The translations under genes and the position numbers were made by a program. The notes under the pieces were generated by a model. The model did no database searches. It saw only the letters and a list, made by a program, of their open reading frames with translations, and was not told the origin of the DNA. This document shows, one piece after another, positions 28,229-37,502 of a DNA stretch of 64,000 nucleotides (positions within the stretch are counted from its first letter, which is position 1; the number at the start of each line of letters is the position of its first letter). Origin of the DNA: Bradyrhizobium ontarionense (GTDB taxonomy: Bacteria; Pseudomonadota; Alphaproteobacteria; Rhizobiales; Xanthobacteraceae); contig NZ_CP088156.1 of NCBI RefSeq assembly GCF_021088345.1, positions 3,162,001 to 3,226,000 of the forward strand, written 5' to 3'.

Positions 28229-29785
28229 ATGGCTCCAGAATGGTTGCTTCGCAGTTCCACGCAGAAAAGTGAGACTCAGTTGAATCGCCGTCAGTTCATT
28301 CAATCTGCGGCTGCAATCCCCGTCGCCGCATCGCTGGTGCGGGGCGCAGCCGCGGCAGCGCCTGCAAGCCAACCGTTCAATGCGGCCTATGTGCGCGATC
28401 TCGCGCGCAGCCTCGCCGCCAAGCCCTACGCCGCGCCGGACAATCAGCTGCCGGACGCACTGGCCAAGCTCGACTACGATGCCTATCGCTCGATCCGTTT
28501 CCTGCCGGATCACGCGTTGTGGCGCAGCGAGAATCTGCCATTTCAGGCGCAGTTCTTTCACCGCGGCTCCATCTACAAGGACCGGGTCGACATCTACGAG
28601 GTGTCCGACGGACAGGCCAGACCTGTGGCCTATCGTCCTGACGACTTCGCGTTCGGTCCGCAGGTCCCCGCATTCCCGGCGACCGATCTCGGCTTTGCCG
28701 GCTTCCGGATTCACGCGCCGATCAATCGGCCGGACTATTATGACGAGGTCTGCGTCTTTCTCGGTGCGAGCTATTTCCGCGCCGTTGCCAAGGGCGAGAT
28801 CTACGGGCTTTCGGCGCGCGGGCTGTCGATCGACACCGGCGAAGCGAAGGGCGAGGAGTTTCCCGTCTTCAAGGCGTTCTGGCTCGAGAAGCCCGTGCCC
28901 GGCACCACCGCGATGGTGGTTCATGCGCTGCTCGACAGCAAGAGCGCGACCGGTTCCTACCGTTTCACGATCCGCCCCGGCGAGACCACCGTGTTCGATG
29001 TCGAGGCCTCACTGTATCCGCGCGTCGAGATCGGCCACGCCGGGCTGGCGCCGATGACCAGCATGTTCTTCTTCGGCCCCAATGATCGCAACGACGTCGA
29101 CGACTTCCGGCCCGCGGTGCACGATTCCGACGGGCTTGCGATGTTCAACGGCAAGGGCGAGCAGCTCTGGCGGCCCCTGAGCAACCCGCGCGATCTGCAG
29201 GTCAGCGTCTTCAATGATCTCAACCCGCGCGGCTTCGGCCTGATGCAGCGAGAAAGACAATTCACTGCCTACCAGGATCTCGAATCGCATTTCGAACGGC
29301 GGCCGAGCCTGTGGATCGAACCGATCGGGGATTGGGGCGAAGGCGCGGTGGTGCTGTTCGAGATTCCGACCAAGCAGGAGATCCACGACAACATCGCCGC
29401 CTTCTGGCGGCCGAAGACGCCGCTCGCCGCCAAGGGCGAGCACAACATGACCTATCGCCTGCATTGGGGGCCGGATATGCCGAAGCCGCACGGGCTGGCA
29501 CGCGTCACCCGCACCGGCGTCGGCGCGCGCGGCGAGGGACGACAATTTGTCCTCGAACTGGCGGGCGACATCCTGAAGGGCCTCGATCCGGGCGGCGTGA
29601 AGGGCGTGGTCAGCGCCGGGAAATCCGCAGTGACCGACATCGTCGCGCAGCCCAATCCCGAAACCGGAGGATGGCGATTGAGCTTCCAGTGCGCCGTCGA
29701 AGACGCGCCGGTCGAACTGAGGGCCGAGCTGTTCGTCGGCGACAAGCTGATCTCAGAGACCTGGATCTATCGATGGACGCCGTAA
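28229..29785 (+). CDS. opgG: periplasmic glucan biosynthesis protein G
   Basis: About 518 residues of the OpgG/MdoG family (FNAAYVRDLARSLAAKPY, LPFQAQFFHRGSIYKDRV, WIEPIGDWGEGAVVLFEIPT). A twin-arginine-type signal is visible as NRRQFIQSAAAIPVAASLV. Needed for assembly of osmoregulated periplasmic beta-glucans with OpgH. Start uncertain: ATG 28229 has GGGATGGA upstream, while a TTG at 28280 would give a compact MNRRQF signal peptide. It overlaps opgH by 13 bases. Confidence 0.93.
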   Translation: MAPEWLLRSSTQKSETQLNRRQFIQSAAAIPVAASLVRGAAAAAPASQPFNAAYVRDLARSLAAKPYAAPDNQLPDALAKLDYDAYRSIRFLPDHALWRSENLPFQAQFFHRGSIYKDRVDIYEVSDGQARPVAYRPDDFAFGPQVPAFPATDLGFAGFRIHAPINRPDYYDEVCVFLGASYFRAVAKGEIYGLSARGLSIDTGEAKGEEFPVFKAFWLEKPVPGTTAMVVHALLDSKSATGSYRFTIRPGETTVFDVEASLYPRVEIGHAGLAPMTSMFFFGPNDRNDVDDFRPAVHDSDGLAMFNGKGEQLWRPLSNPRDLQVSVFNDLNPRGFGLMQRERQFTAYQDLESHFERRPSLWIEPIGDWGEGAVVLFEIPTKQEIHDNIAAFWRPKTPLAAKGEHNMTYRLHWGPDMPKPHGLARVTRTGVGARGEGRQFVLELAGDILKGLDPGGVKGVVSAGKSAVTDIVAQPNPETGGWRLSFQCAVEDAPVELRAELFVGDKLISETWIYRWTP

Positions 29786-31911
29786 GCGCAAGGCTGCAGC
29801 GCCCGCCTCATGAGGGGATGGGCTCGGACTTCCTCCCCGCCGAGGCACCGCGCGAGATGGTGCCGTCGCCGCTGCATCACGCAGCGCCCGGCAGAGCCGA
29901 GATCAGCAGCGGGTGGCGCATCGCGCTCCGTCGCGGTCTCCTTCTTGCCGGCACCGCAGCCCTGACGTTCGCGGGCATCACCAAGATGTACGAGGTCGTC
30001 GAAGTCGGCGGCGTGACCGTGCTCGAGGGCCTGGTGCTTGCGCTGTTTTCCATTCTTCTCGCCTGGATCGCCTTCGCGTTCGTCACGGCGCTGGCCGGCT
30101 TCTGCCTGATGTTGGCGCGGCGGCAGGATACGATCCCGATCGACATCGACGGTCCTCTGCCCAGGCTCTCGAGTCGCACAGCCATGCTGCTGCCGACCTA
30201 CAATGAGGATCCGGACGCCGTGATGGTGCGGCTGCGCGCGATGATCGAGTCGATCGCCGCCACCGGCCAGTCCGAGCATTTCGACTGGTTTCTGCTCAGC
30301 GACACCACCGATCCCGACATCTGGATCGGCGAGGAGGCCGCCTTTCTCGCCCTGCGCAAGGCCCGCGGCACCGATCGTGTGTTCTACCGGCACCGCGCCG
30401 ACAATGTCGCCCGCAAGTCCGGCAACATCGCCGACTGGGTCCGGCGCTTCGGCGCGGCCTACGCGCACATGATCATTCTCGATGCCGACAGCCTGATGAG
30501 CGGGGCGACCGTGGTGCGGCTGGTCGACGCCATGGAGCGCGCGCCGCAGGCGGCGCTGATCCAGACCCTTCCCGTGATCGTCAACGGCACCAGCCTGTTC
30601 GCGCGGCTGCAGCAATTCGCGGGCCGGCTCTACGGGCCGATGGTCGCGGCCGGCAATGCCTGGTGGTACGGCTCTGAGGGCAATTATTGGGGACACAATG
30701 CCATCATCCGCGTGGCGGCGTTCGCGCAGGACGCTGCGCTGCCGGAACTACGCGGGCGCAAGCCGTTCGGGGGACATATCCTCAGCCATGACTTCGTCGA
30801 GGCCGCGTTGATGCGCCGCGCCGGCTGGGGGATCTACATGACCGTCGACCTCGATGGCAGCTACGAGGAGGTTCCACCGTCGCTGATCGACTACGCCGCG
30901 CGCGACCGGCGCTGGTGCCAGGGCAATCTGCAGCATCTGGCCGTGCTGCCGGCGCGCGGCCTGCATTGGGCGTCACGGCTGCATCTTCTGATCGGCATCG
31001 GCGCCTATGTCACCGCCCCCTTGTGGTTCGCCTTCCTCGTGCTCGGCATCCTGATCTCGCTGCAGGCCAATTTCGTCAGGCCCGAATACTTCCCGAAGGG
31101 CTTTGCGCTGTTTCCGACCTGGCCGGCCCAGGATCCGGTGCTCGCCGCCCAGGTCTTTGCCGCCACCATCGGCCTGCTCATGGTGCCGAAGCTGCTCGCC
31201 TGTCTCGCGACCCTGTTCACGCCCAGCAGGCGCCGAGGCTTTGGCGGCGGCTTGCGCCTCTGCTCCGCCGTGCTGGCGGAGACGGTGCTTTCGGCGCTGA
31301 TCGCGCCCTCGATGATGATCTTCCAGTCGGTCGCCGTGATCGAGATCCTGCTCGGCCGCGACGCCGGCTGGCAGGTGCAGCGCCGCAGCGACGGCGGTGT
31401 CAGCCGGCGGGAGATCTATCGCAAGTTCGCGCTGCCGACGATCTGCGGCCTCGCCATGGCGGCCAGCGCCACCGCGGTCTCCGTGCCCCTGCTGGCCTGG
31501 ATGTCGCCGGTCATCGCCGGGCTCGTGCTCGCCATTCCGATCGGCCTGCTCACCGCGGCCCGCGGCAGCGGCGCACGCCTGTTCACGACGCCCGAGGATC
31601 GTATCCCGCCGCGGGTGCTGGTGCGCGCCAGGGAGCTTGCGGATGAGCTTCGGCCGCGACGTCGAGCTGCGCTGGTCGAGCTCCGGCAGGATGCCGTGCT
31701 CCGCCGCCATCACGTGGACGCCCTGCCGGCGCCGCGGCCGCGCGAGCCGGGCGATATCGATGTCGACCTTGCCACCGCCAAAGCGAGGATTGCCGAGGCC
31801 GGCTGCTTCGAACAGGCGATCCGCTTTCTTTCCCGCCGCGAAACGGTCGCCGTGCTCAACGATCGAGCGGCGCTCGGGCAGCTGGTCGCGCTGCAGGCGT
31901 CCGAGCCCTGA
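29773..31911 (+). CDS. opgH: glucans biosynthesis glucosyltransferase H
   Basis: 712-residue inner-membrane GT2 enzyme. Two N-terminal membrane helices (GLLLAGTAALTFAGI and LVLALFSILLAWIAFAFV) precede the catalytic domain with TAMLLPTYNEDPDAV, LDADSLMSG, and RDRRWCQGNLQH in place of the QxxRW motif. Several C-terminal helices form the export channel. It polymerises UDP-glucose-derived glucose into the linear periplasmic glucan backbone. The start overlaps the opgG end, indicating translational coupling. The pgm gene 4 kb away would supply glucose-1-phosphate. Confidence 0.94.
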   Translation: MDAVSARLQRPPHEGMGSDFLPAEAPREMVPSPLHHAAPGRAEISSGWRIALRRGLLLAGTAALTFAGITKMYEVVEVGGVTVLEGLVLALFSILLAWIAFAFVTALAGFCLMLARRQDTIPIDIDGPLPRLSSRTAMLLPTYNEDPDAVMVRLRAMIESIAATGQSEHFDWFLLSDTTDPDIWIGEEAAFLALRKARGTDRVFYRHRADNVARKSGNIADWVRRFGAAYAHMIILDADSLMSGATVVRLVDAMERAPQAALIQTLPVIVNGTSLFARLQQFAGRLYGPMVAAGNAWWYGSEGNYWGHNAIIRVAAFAQDAALPELRGRKPFGGHILSHDFVEAALMRRAGWGIYMTVDLDGSYEEVPPSLIDYAARDRRWCQGNLQHLAVLPARGLHWASRLHLLIGIGAYVTAPLWFAFLVLGILISLQANFVRPEYFPKGFALFPTWPAQDPVLAAQVFAATIGLLMVPKLLACLATLFTPSRRRGFGGGLRLCSAVLAETVLSALIAPSMMIFQSVAVIEILLGRDAGWQVQRRSDGGVSRREIYRKFALPTICGLAMAASATAVSVPLLAWMSPVIAGLVLAIPIGLLTAARGSGARLFTTPEDRIPPRVLVRARELADELRPRRRAALVELRQDAVLRRHHVDALPAPRPREPGDIDVDLATAKARIAEAGCFEQAIRFLSRRETVAVLNDRAALGQLVALQASEP

Positions 31912-31920
31912 TGCCCCGCC

Positions 31921-33219
31921 CTACTGCGTCAGATGCGCCGAGGCGATGGCCTGCTGGAACAGCGCCGTCAGGGCCGCGCCGATGCTGCCGCTGGAGTCGA
32001 CCTCGTAGTAGTAGCCGGGGCTGGCGCAGGACTTCATGACGGTTCCGATCGAGTCGCGCCACGGCGCGATATAGGTCGTGTACCAGCTGTTGTTGGTGAT
32101 CGCGAGATAGGTGGTGTAGAGCACCGCGATCTTGACGCCGCGGGCCTTCAGCGTATTGCAGGTCGTCGTGTTCAGCGGCTCCTGGCAGCGTCCGCCGGAG
32201 AGCACGGTCTTGCTGCAGGTCGTGGGATAGGAATAGTCCGCAACGCCGTCGGAGACGAAGAACAGCCATTTCTGCGGGCTCGTCGACGAGCCGTCGCCCT
32301 GCGCGGGGATCACACCATTCATTGCGGACATGGTGCCGTCGAAATCGCTGCACATGTCGTTGTTGTAGCCGCTGTAGGGGATCGTCATCAGGTCCAGCGA
32401 CCCGACCGACGATTTCACCGAGGACATGCTCGACGACAGGCTCGCGATGGTGGACAACCCCAACGAGCCGCAGTCGCTGCCCATGCTGTAGACCGCCATG
32501 CGGTACTGGTTGCTGACGACCTGGCTCGATGTCGCCGTGTCCGTGAGCGACTGGGTCGCGGACCTGACCACGTCGATGCGCATCGTCACGCCCTTATTCT
32601 TGGCGATCTGATAGTAGCTGTTGGTCTGCAGGGTCTTCTTCGAGCTCGACGTGTAGGTGTCGTGGCAGGCGAACGCGCATTTGTCGGACGTCGCGTTCTG
32701 CAGCAACGTCATGTCGGCCGTGGTCGCGCCGAGCCCCTGCGACGGCGAGTTGTCGACGAGAACGTAGAAATCCATGTAGGTCGGGAACGACGCCGAGGCC
32801 GACGACGAGGCCGAGACCGTCATGGTCGGGTAGCCGAACATGTACATGAACGCCGTCTTGACCACGACGGTGGCGGTGCCCGTCACGGTTCGTGCCGTCA
32901 CGCTGTCGGTGATGGTGATGTTGAGGGAGTTCGAGGCGAGATTGTGGGCCGACATCTGGCCATTGAACATGTTGGTCGCCGCGGTCTTGGCGTCCGACGC
33001 GGTCCCGCGCATGGCGGTATAGGCGGTCGCCGCCAGCATGGCGGCGTCCATCGAGGCGGATAGCTTCGCCTTGGCGCGCACCGCGAGCGAGTAGTCGACC
33101 GCGGAGCCGACGAAGGTCAGGATCGGCAGCAGCGCGAGCGCGAAGATAATCGCGATATTACCGTTCTGGTCACGACGAAACCGCGACAGAAGCTTGAGGT
33201 ATCGATATCCGGTCGGCAC
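31921..33219 (-). CDS. TadG-like pilus assembly / VWA-type protein
   Basis: 432 residues from a GTG at 33219 with GGAG seven bases upstream (the frame has no early ATG; a TTG at 33234 is the alternative). The N-terminal TadE/TadG-like segment NGNIAIIFALALLPILTFVG is a single membrane anchor. The rest is a periplasmic VWA-like domain (YMDFYVLVDNSPSQGLGATT, WLFFVSDGVADYS) rich in Ser and Thr. Such proteins are usually part of Flp/Tad pilus loci, but no other tad genes are here, so it is an isolated paralogue. It converges on opgH. Confidence 0.8.
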   Translation of the reverse strand: MPTGYRYLKLLSRFRRDQNGNIAIIFALALLPILTFVGSAVDYSLAVRAKAKLSASMDAAMLAATAYTAMRGTASDAKTAATNMFNGQMSAHNLASNSLNITITDSVTARTVTGTATVVVKTAFMYMFGYPTMTVSASSSASASFPTYMDFYVLVDNSPSQGLGATTADMTLLQNATSDKCAFACHDTYTSSSKKTLQTNSYYQIAKNKGVTMRIDVVRSATQSLTDTATSSQVVSNQYRMAVYSMGSDCGSLGLSTIASLSSSMSSVKSSVGSLDLMTIPYSGYNNDMCSDFDGTMSAMNGVIPAQGDGSSTSPQKWLFFVSDGVADYSYPTTCSKTVLSGGRCQEPLNTTTCNTLKARGVKIAVLYTTYLAITNNSWYTTYIAPWRDSIGTVMKSCASPGYYYEVDSSGSIGAALTALFQQAIASAHLTQ

Positions 33220-33302
33220 GTCGCGCTCCAACAAACAGGTGCTCTTGCAGACCGATGTTGCTGGTCAACCGTTGCGTTGGAATTGATGCGATTGCGCGGA
33301 TT

Positions 33303-33334
33303 CGGTTACGATGCGTTTCCGATTGTCGTAACCG
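33303..33334. promoter_or_regulatory. inverted repeat in divergent promoter region
   Basis: CGGTTACGA and TCGTAACCG form a perfect 9-base dyad with a 14-base spacer. It lies between the divergent TadG-like gene (start 33219) and the lysine-rich protein gene (start 33564). It could be an operator. The rest of the 344-base gap (33220-33563) shows no gene. Confidence 0.4.
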
Positions 33335-33563
33335 CGTTGCGGGCGGTGCCGCTGCACCAGCGACCGCGGCATGACTGCCATGCGAGGGATCAGCGCCGGC
33401 CCGATGCGCCGTGAGCGGATGCGCCCTCACCGGCACCGACGGCAGGCATAGGCGACGGCACCCCTCCCATGGTACCCCGATTGCAAAGCGGGAGCGCCGA
33501 TAGCATAGTCCGCGCGCTTTGCGCGACGGGCGCGCTGATTCTCAGGGGTGTTTGGGGACGACG

Positions 33564-33962
33564 ATGGCGGATGCCGATCTTGATGCCGTGATCCGGCAAC
33601 TGGCCAAGCAGCACAACAAGACCATTCTGGCGGCGGCGAAGAAGCGGCGGGACCGCTTCAGCGGCATGGCCGTGAAAGCCAAGGACAAGGACGCCAAGGA
33701 GCGCTTCAAGATGCTCGCCCGGGAAGTGGTCGAGCAGGCCAATGCCGCGGCGCGCCGGCTGCTGATCTCCGCGGACAACGCCGCCGACAGCTATGCCCGC
33801 GCGATGCGGCAGGCCGCAGCAGCCGAGCTGCCGAAAAAGCCGGAAAAGAAGGCCGACAAGCCGGCTGAGGCGTCACCGGGAAAGCCGCCGGCCGGCAAGC
33901 CTGCCAAGAAGAAGCCACCGGCAAAGGCCGCTGCGAAGAGAACGACCAAGACGGCGGCCTGA
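33564..33962 (+). CDS. hypothetical protein with histone H1-like basic tail
   Basis: 132 residues. The first 95 form a helical region (LDAVIRQLAKQHNKTILAAA, then MLAREVVEQANAAARRLLIS). The last 45 are a Lys/Pro/Ala tail with repeated KP, KKP and AK units ending AAKRTTKTAA, much like the nucleoid-binding tails of bacterial H1-like proteins. DNA or RNA binding is plausible but unproven. Start chosen at ATG 33564 (MADADLDAV). Confidence 0.7.
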   Translation: MADADLDAVIRQLAKQHNKTILAAAKKRRDRFSGMAVKAKDKDAKERFKMLAREVVEQANAAARRLLISADNAADSYARAMRQAAAAELPKKPEKKADKPAEASPGKPPAGKPAKKKPPAKAAAKRTTKTAA

Positions 33963-33995
33963 GGCGGCCGGCAGCAGCCGGCTCCGATGCCGCAG

Positions 33996-34781
33996 CTACG
34001 GCTTCGGCAACACGACCGAGAACAGGCGGAAGCCCTCGATCTTCGGAAACGCCTCGGCGGCCTCGGGCGAGGCAAGGGCGACGACGGCCGCCGCCACCTC
34101 GCCGTTGGTCAGCCGGGTGATCGCGGTCGCCTGCCCTTCCAGGAGCAGCACCTCGGAGGCGCCGGCCGTGGACATCGCGGCGGTGATCCTGGCATTCGAT
34201 TTGGCGTAGCGCTCGTCGATCGCGATCACCTTGCCGCTGAGATCGGCAATCGCATGCACATTCGGGCGCGCCAGGACCACGGCGACCAGATGAGTGTCGC
34301 CCGGCGCCTCGGGGACGCGCAGCGCAGTCATCCGCTCGGCCAGTTCGGCCGCCACCGTGACCGCCGCAATCATGACCTCGCTCTGGACCTTGGCAGGACT
34401 CGGGGGAGCAGCGGTCGGGACGGACGGAATCTTGGCTGCTGGCGCGGGAGCAGCAGGCAGCGGCGTTGGATCCGGCCGTGGCGTCCGCACCGCCGGCTCG
34501 ATCGGCTTGGCGGCGACGACATGGGACGCCGCCCGTTTCCTGGCGGCACGTGCGTGCTTGCGCTGCAATGCCGCGCGACGGGCAACGCCGGCCGCGGATT
34601 TGCGGTGCACCATGGCGGCTTCCCCGGACGGCGGCGGCTGGCCGACCGCTGCACTCTCCGCGCAGGCCTTGCCACTGAGATCCACACACGGTGATGCCAC
34701 CTGCGGCGTGACCGGATGGCTGCAGCCAGCCAGGGTCAAGACTGAAACGACGGCCCACGCGCCGATAACAAGCGCTCTCAC
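33996..34781 (-). CDS. lipoprotein with proline-rich linker and periplasmic-binding-like domain
   Basis: 261 residues from a GTG at 34781 with AGGAG at the right distance. The signal peptide ends in the lipobox LTLAGC. A basic region (RRAALQRKHARAARKRAA) and a Pro/Ala linker follow. The C-terminal domain (VLARPNVHAIADLSGKVIAI, then ITRLTNGEVAAAVVALASP) resembles one lobe of TAXI/NMT1-type substrate-binding proteins. Role unknown. It converges on the basic-tail protein gene with a 33-base gap. Confidence 0.68.
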   Translation of the reverse strand: MRALVIGAWAVVSVLTLAGCSHPVTPQVASPCVDLSGKACAESAAVGQPPPSGEAAMVHRKSAAGVARRAALQRKHARAARKRAASHVVAAKPIEPAVRTPRPDPTPLPAAPAPAAKIPSVPTAAPPSPAKVQSEVMIAAVTVAAELAERMTALRVPEAPGDTHLVAVVLARPNVHAIADLSGKVIAIDERYAKSNARITAAMSTAGASEVLLLEGQATAITRLTNGEVAAAVVALASPEAAEAFPKIEGFRLFSVVLPKP

Positions 34782-35066
34782 TTTCCGCTCCTGACGAACT
34801 CTCTTGCGCACGATGCACACGCGATCTGCGCTGGCCTCCCATCTCGACGGCCATGCGTTAAACTCAGACTTATTTGTTGGTCCGGCACGGCTCTCACAGC
34901 GCGGCGTGGTTAATGGTGCGCGCATGAAGCGGCCGATCCTGCCGACCGCCAGACAGCTGCGGCGGCGACATGCTGAAGAAAGCCTCACCTGCAGAGAAAG
35001 AGCGGGACACACACACGCTTTAAGGTAGTAGTATCGACTTCATCAATCAGGTGGGGGGACACGCCG

Positions 35067-35555
35067 ATGACAATGTCACATCGCATATCCGCCGCAGGGC
35101 TCGCGCTCGGCCTGGTCGCCGGCCTCGGTGCGGCGCGCGCCGACACCATCGCCCGCTACGACTGCACGATCGTCGGCACCATGGGCCTGGAGCCGATCGG
35201 CGACCGTCCCGGTCACATGCTGGTCAGCTTCCAATATTCCTGCGTCGGGACCGACGGCCTGATGAAGGGCGCGATCTACACCGCCAACGTCGCCTCCGAA
35301 TGGGAGAACCAGAAGGGAACGTATCTGTACGGCGCCGGCATTCACCGCATGACGGACGGCTATGCAGTGGCGGTGCTGGCCGAAGGGACCGGATCCGTCG
35401 TGATGAAGAACGGCAGCCCCGCCATTTCCGAGGCGACCGGCAAGGTGGTGTTCAAGCTGGCATCCGGAAATTTCGCGGCGCTGGCCGGCAGGACCGCGAA
35501 TTTCAGCGCCAAGCTGGTCGGACCCGGACATCTCATCTACGAGCTGACGGATTGA
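35067..35555 (+). CDS. hypothetical exported protein
   Basis: 162 residues with a clear signal peptide (SHRISAAGLALGLVAGLGAARA, cleaved before DTIARYDC). The mature part is beta-rich, has two cysteines (YDCTIVG, FQYSCVG) that could form a disulfide, and ends HLIYELTD. GGTGGGGGGA precedes the ATG. No family recognised. It is divergent from the lipoprotein gene; the shared 285-base gap shows no other gene. Confidence 0.72.
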   Translation: MTMSHRISAAGLALGLVAGLGAARADTIARYDCTIVGTMGLEPIGDRPGHMLVSFQYSCVGTDGLMKGAIYTANVASEWENQKGTYLYGAGIHRMTDGYAVAVLAEGTGSVVMKNGSPAISEATGKVVFKLASGNFAALAGRTANFSAKLVGPGHLIYELTD

Positions 35556-35726
35556 CCGGCCGTTCCGCCCACGCCCGTCATGCGGTTGGCACGAATTCCG
35601 TTGATCGGATCACCGCACACCGCCATGTTGGGCGGCAATCCAGTCGATACGGCCGGTCGTTCCACGCGCCCGCGGCGCGGAACGAAGCGCCGCCGCCGAT
35701 GTTCTTGAACTTGCGAAGGATGCTCC

Positions 35727-37367
35727 ATGGCCAAGACAGACCCCGCTGCCGGCAAGCCGATCGCCAATGCCGCGCTCGCCAATATTCCGCGGCTGATCAC
35801 GGCCTACTACGCGCTGAAGCCCGATCCGCACGAGCCGACCCAGCGCGTCGCGTTCGGCACGTCCGGCCATCGCGGCTCGTCGCTGAAGACCGGCTTCAAC
35901 GAGAACCACATTCTGGCCACCACGCAGGCGCTGTGCGACTACCGGCGACAGCAGGGGCTCGACGGCCCCCTGTTCGTCGGGATCGACACCCATGCCCTCG
36001 CCGAGCCCGCACTCGCCAGCGCGCTGGAAGTGTTCGGCGCCAACGGCGTCGAGGTCATGATCGACAAGGACGGCGGCTACACGCCGACTCCGGTGATCTC
36101 GCACGCCATCATCTCCTACAACAAGGGCCGCACCTCGCATCTTGCGGACGGCGTCGTCATCACCCCGTCGCACAATCCGCCCGAGGACGGCGGCTACAAA
36201 TACAATCCGCCGCATGGCGGCCCCGCCGACACCGACGCGACGGCCGAGATCGAGCGGCAGGCCAATGTCTATCTGGCCAACGATCTCGATGGCGTGTCGC
36301 GCATCAGCTACCGGCAGGCGCGCCAGCGCGGCTCCGTCCATCCGCATGACTACCTCACGCCCTATGTCGCGGATCTTGCCAACGTCGTCGACCTCGACGC
36401 GATCAAGTCCGCCGGCATCAAGATCGGCATCGATCCACTCGGCGGCGCCGCGGTGCATTACTGGGCCCCGATCATCGAGCGCTATGGTCTCGATGCAACG
36501 ATCGTGAACGACGTCGTCGATCCGACCTTCCGCTTCATGACCGCGGACTGGGATGGCAAGATCCGCATGGACTGTTCGTCGCCCTACGCGATGGCGAGCC
36601 TGATCGGCATGCGCGAGCGCTTCGACGTCGCCTTCGCCAACGACACCGACGCCGACCGCCACGGCATCGTGACGCGCACGGGCGGGCTGATGAATCCGAA
36701 CCACTATCTCGCGACCGCGATTTCCTATCTCTTTGCGCATCGACCCGACTGGCGCAGCGATGCCGCCATCGGCAAGACCATCGTGTCGAGCTCGATGATC
36801 GACCGCGTCGCGCGCAAGCTCGGCCGCAAGCTGGTCGAGACCCCCGTCGGCTTCAAATGGTTCGTCGAGGGCCTCGGCTCCGGCGGCTTCGGCTTCGCCG
36901 GCGAGGAAAGCGCCGGCGCCTCGTTCCTCAAGCGCGACGGCACGGTGTGGACCACCGACAAGGACGGCCTCATTCTCGGCCTGCTCGCCGCCGAGATCAT
37001 GGCCAAGCGCGGCCGCGATCCGAGCGAGCTGTACAAGGAACTGACGGCCGAGCTCGGCGCGCCGGTCTATGCGCGCATCGACGTGCCGGCCAGCCCGCCG
37101 CAGAAGGCAGCGCTGAAGGCACTGACGCCTGAGCAGCTCGGGCTCAAGGAGCTGGCCGGCGATCCCGTGCGCGCCGTCCACACCAAGGCGCCCGGCAATG
37201 GCCAGTCGTTCGGCGGCGTCAAGGTCGAGACCGAGTACGGCTGGTTTGCGGCGCGCCCGTCGGGCACGGAGGACGTCAACAAGCTCTATGCCGAGAGCTT
37301 CCGCGACGCGGCGCATCTCGAGCGGATCCAGAGCGAGGCGCAGGCGGCGCTGGCCAAGGTGGCGTAG
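35727..37367 (+). CDS. pgm: alpha-D-glucose phosphate-specific phosphoglucomutase
   Basis: 546 residues, normal length for the bacterial Pgm family. Landmarks: FGTSGHRGSS near the N-terminus, phosphoserine loop ITPSHNPPEDGG (Ser148), Mg-binding NDTDADRHG, sugar-binding GEESAGASFL, and C-terminal RPSGTEDVNKLY. Interconverts glucose-1-phosphate and glucose-6-phosphate, feeding UDP-glucose for opgH-type glucans and other polysaccharides. The ATG at 35727 follows GAAGGATG-type bases. Confidence 0.96.
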   Translation: MAKTDPAAGKPIANAALANIPRLITAYYALKPDPHEPTQRVAFGTSGHRGSSLKTGFNENHILATTQALCDYRRQQGLDGPLFVGIDTHALAEPALASALEVFGANGVEVMIDKDGGYTPTPVISHAIISYNKGRTSHLADGVVITPSHNPPEDGGYKYNPPHGGPADTDATAEIERQANVYLANDLDGVSRISYRQARQRGSVHPHDYLTPYVADLANVVDLDAIKSAGIKIGIDPLGGAAVHYWAPIIERYGLDATIVNDVVDPTFRFMTADWDGKIRMDCSSPYAMASLIGMRERFDVAFANDTDADRHGIVTRTGGLMNPNHYLATAISYLFAHRPDWRSDAAIGKTIVSSSMIDRVARKLGRKLVETPVGFKWFVEGLGSGGFGFAGEESAGASFLKRDGTVWTTDKDGLILGLLAAEIMAKRGRDPSELYKELTAELGAPVYARIDVPASPPQKAALKALTPEQLGLKELAGDPVRAVHTKAPGNGQSFGGVKVETEYGWFAARPSGTEDVNKLYAESFRDAAHLERIQSEAQAALAKVA

Positions 37368-37502
37368 CGGCGAATGGCAGGTGGCGACGGCCGACGGGGC
37401 GATCTGCTTCGCTCCCGGCGATTCGCCATTCCCTTTCCTTTTTGACCGCGCATCGGATATCGATGGTCCGACAAGGGATTAGATAGCCATCGGTGAGACC
37501 GG

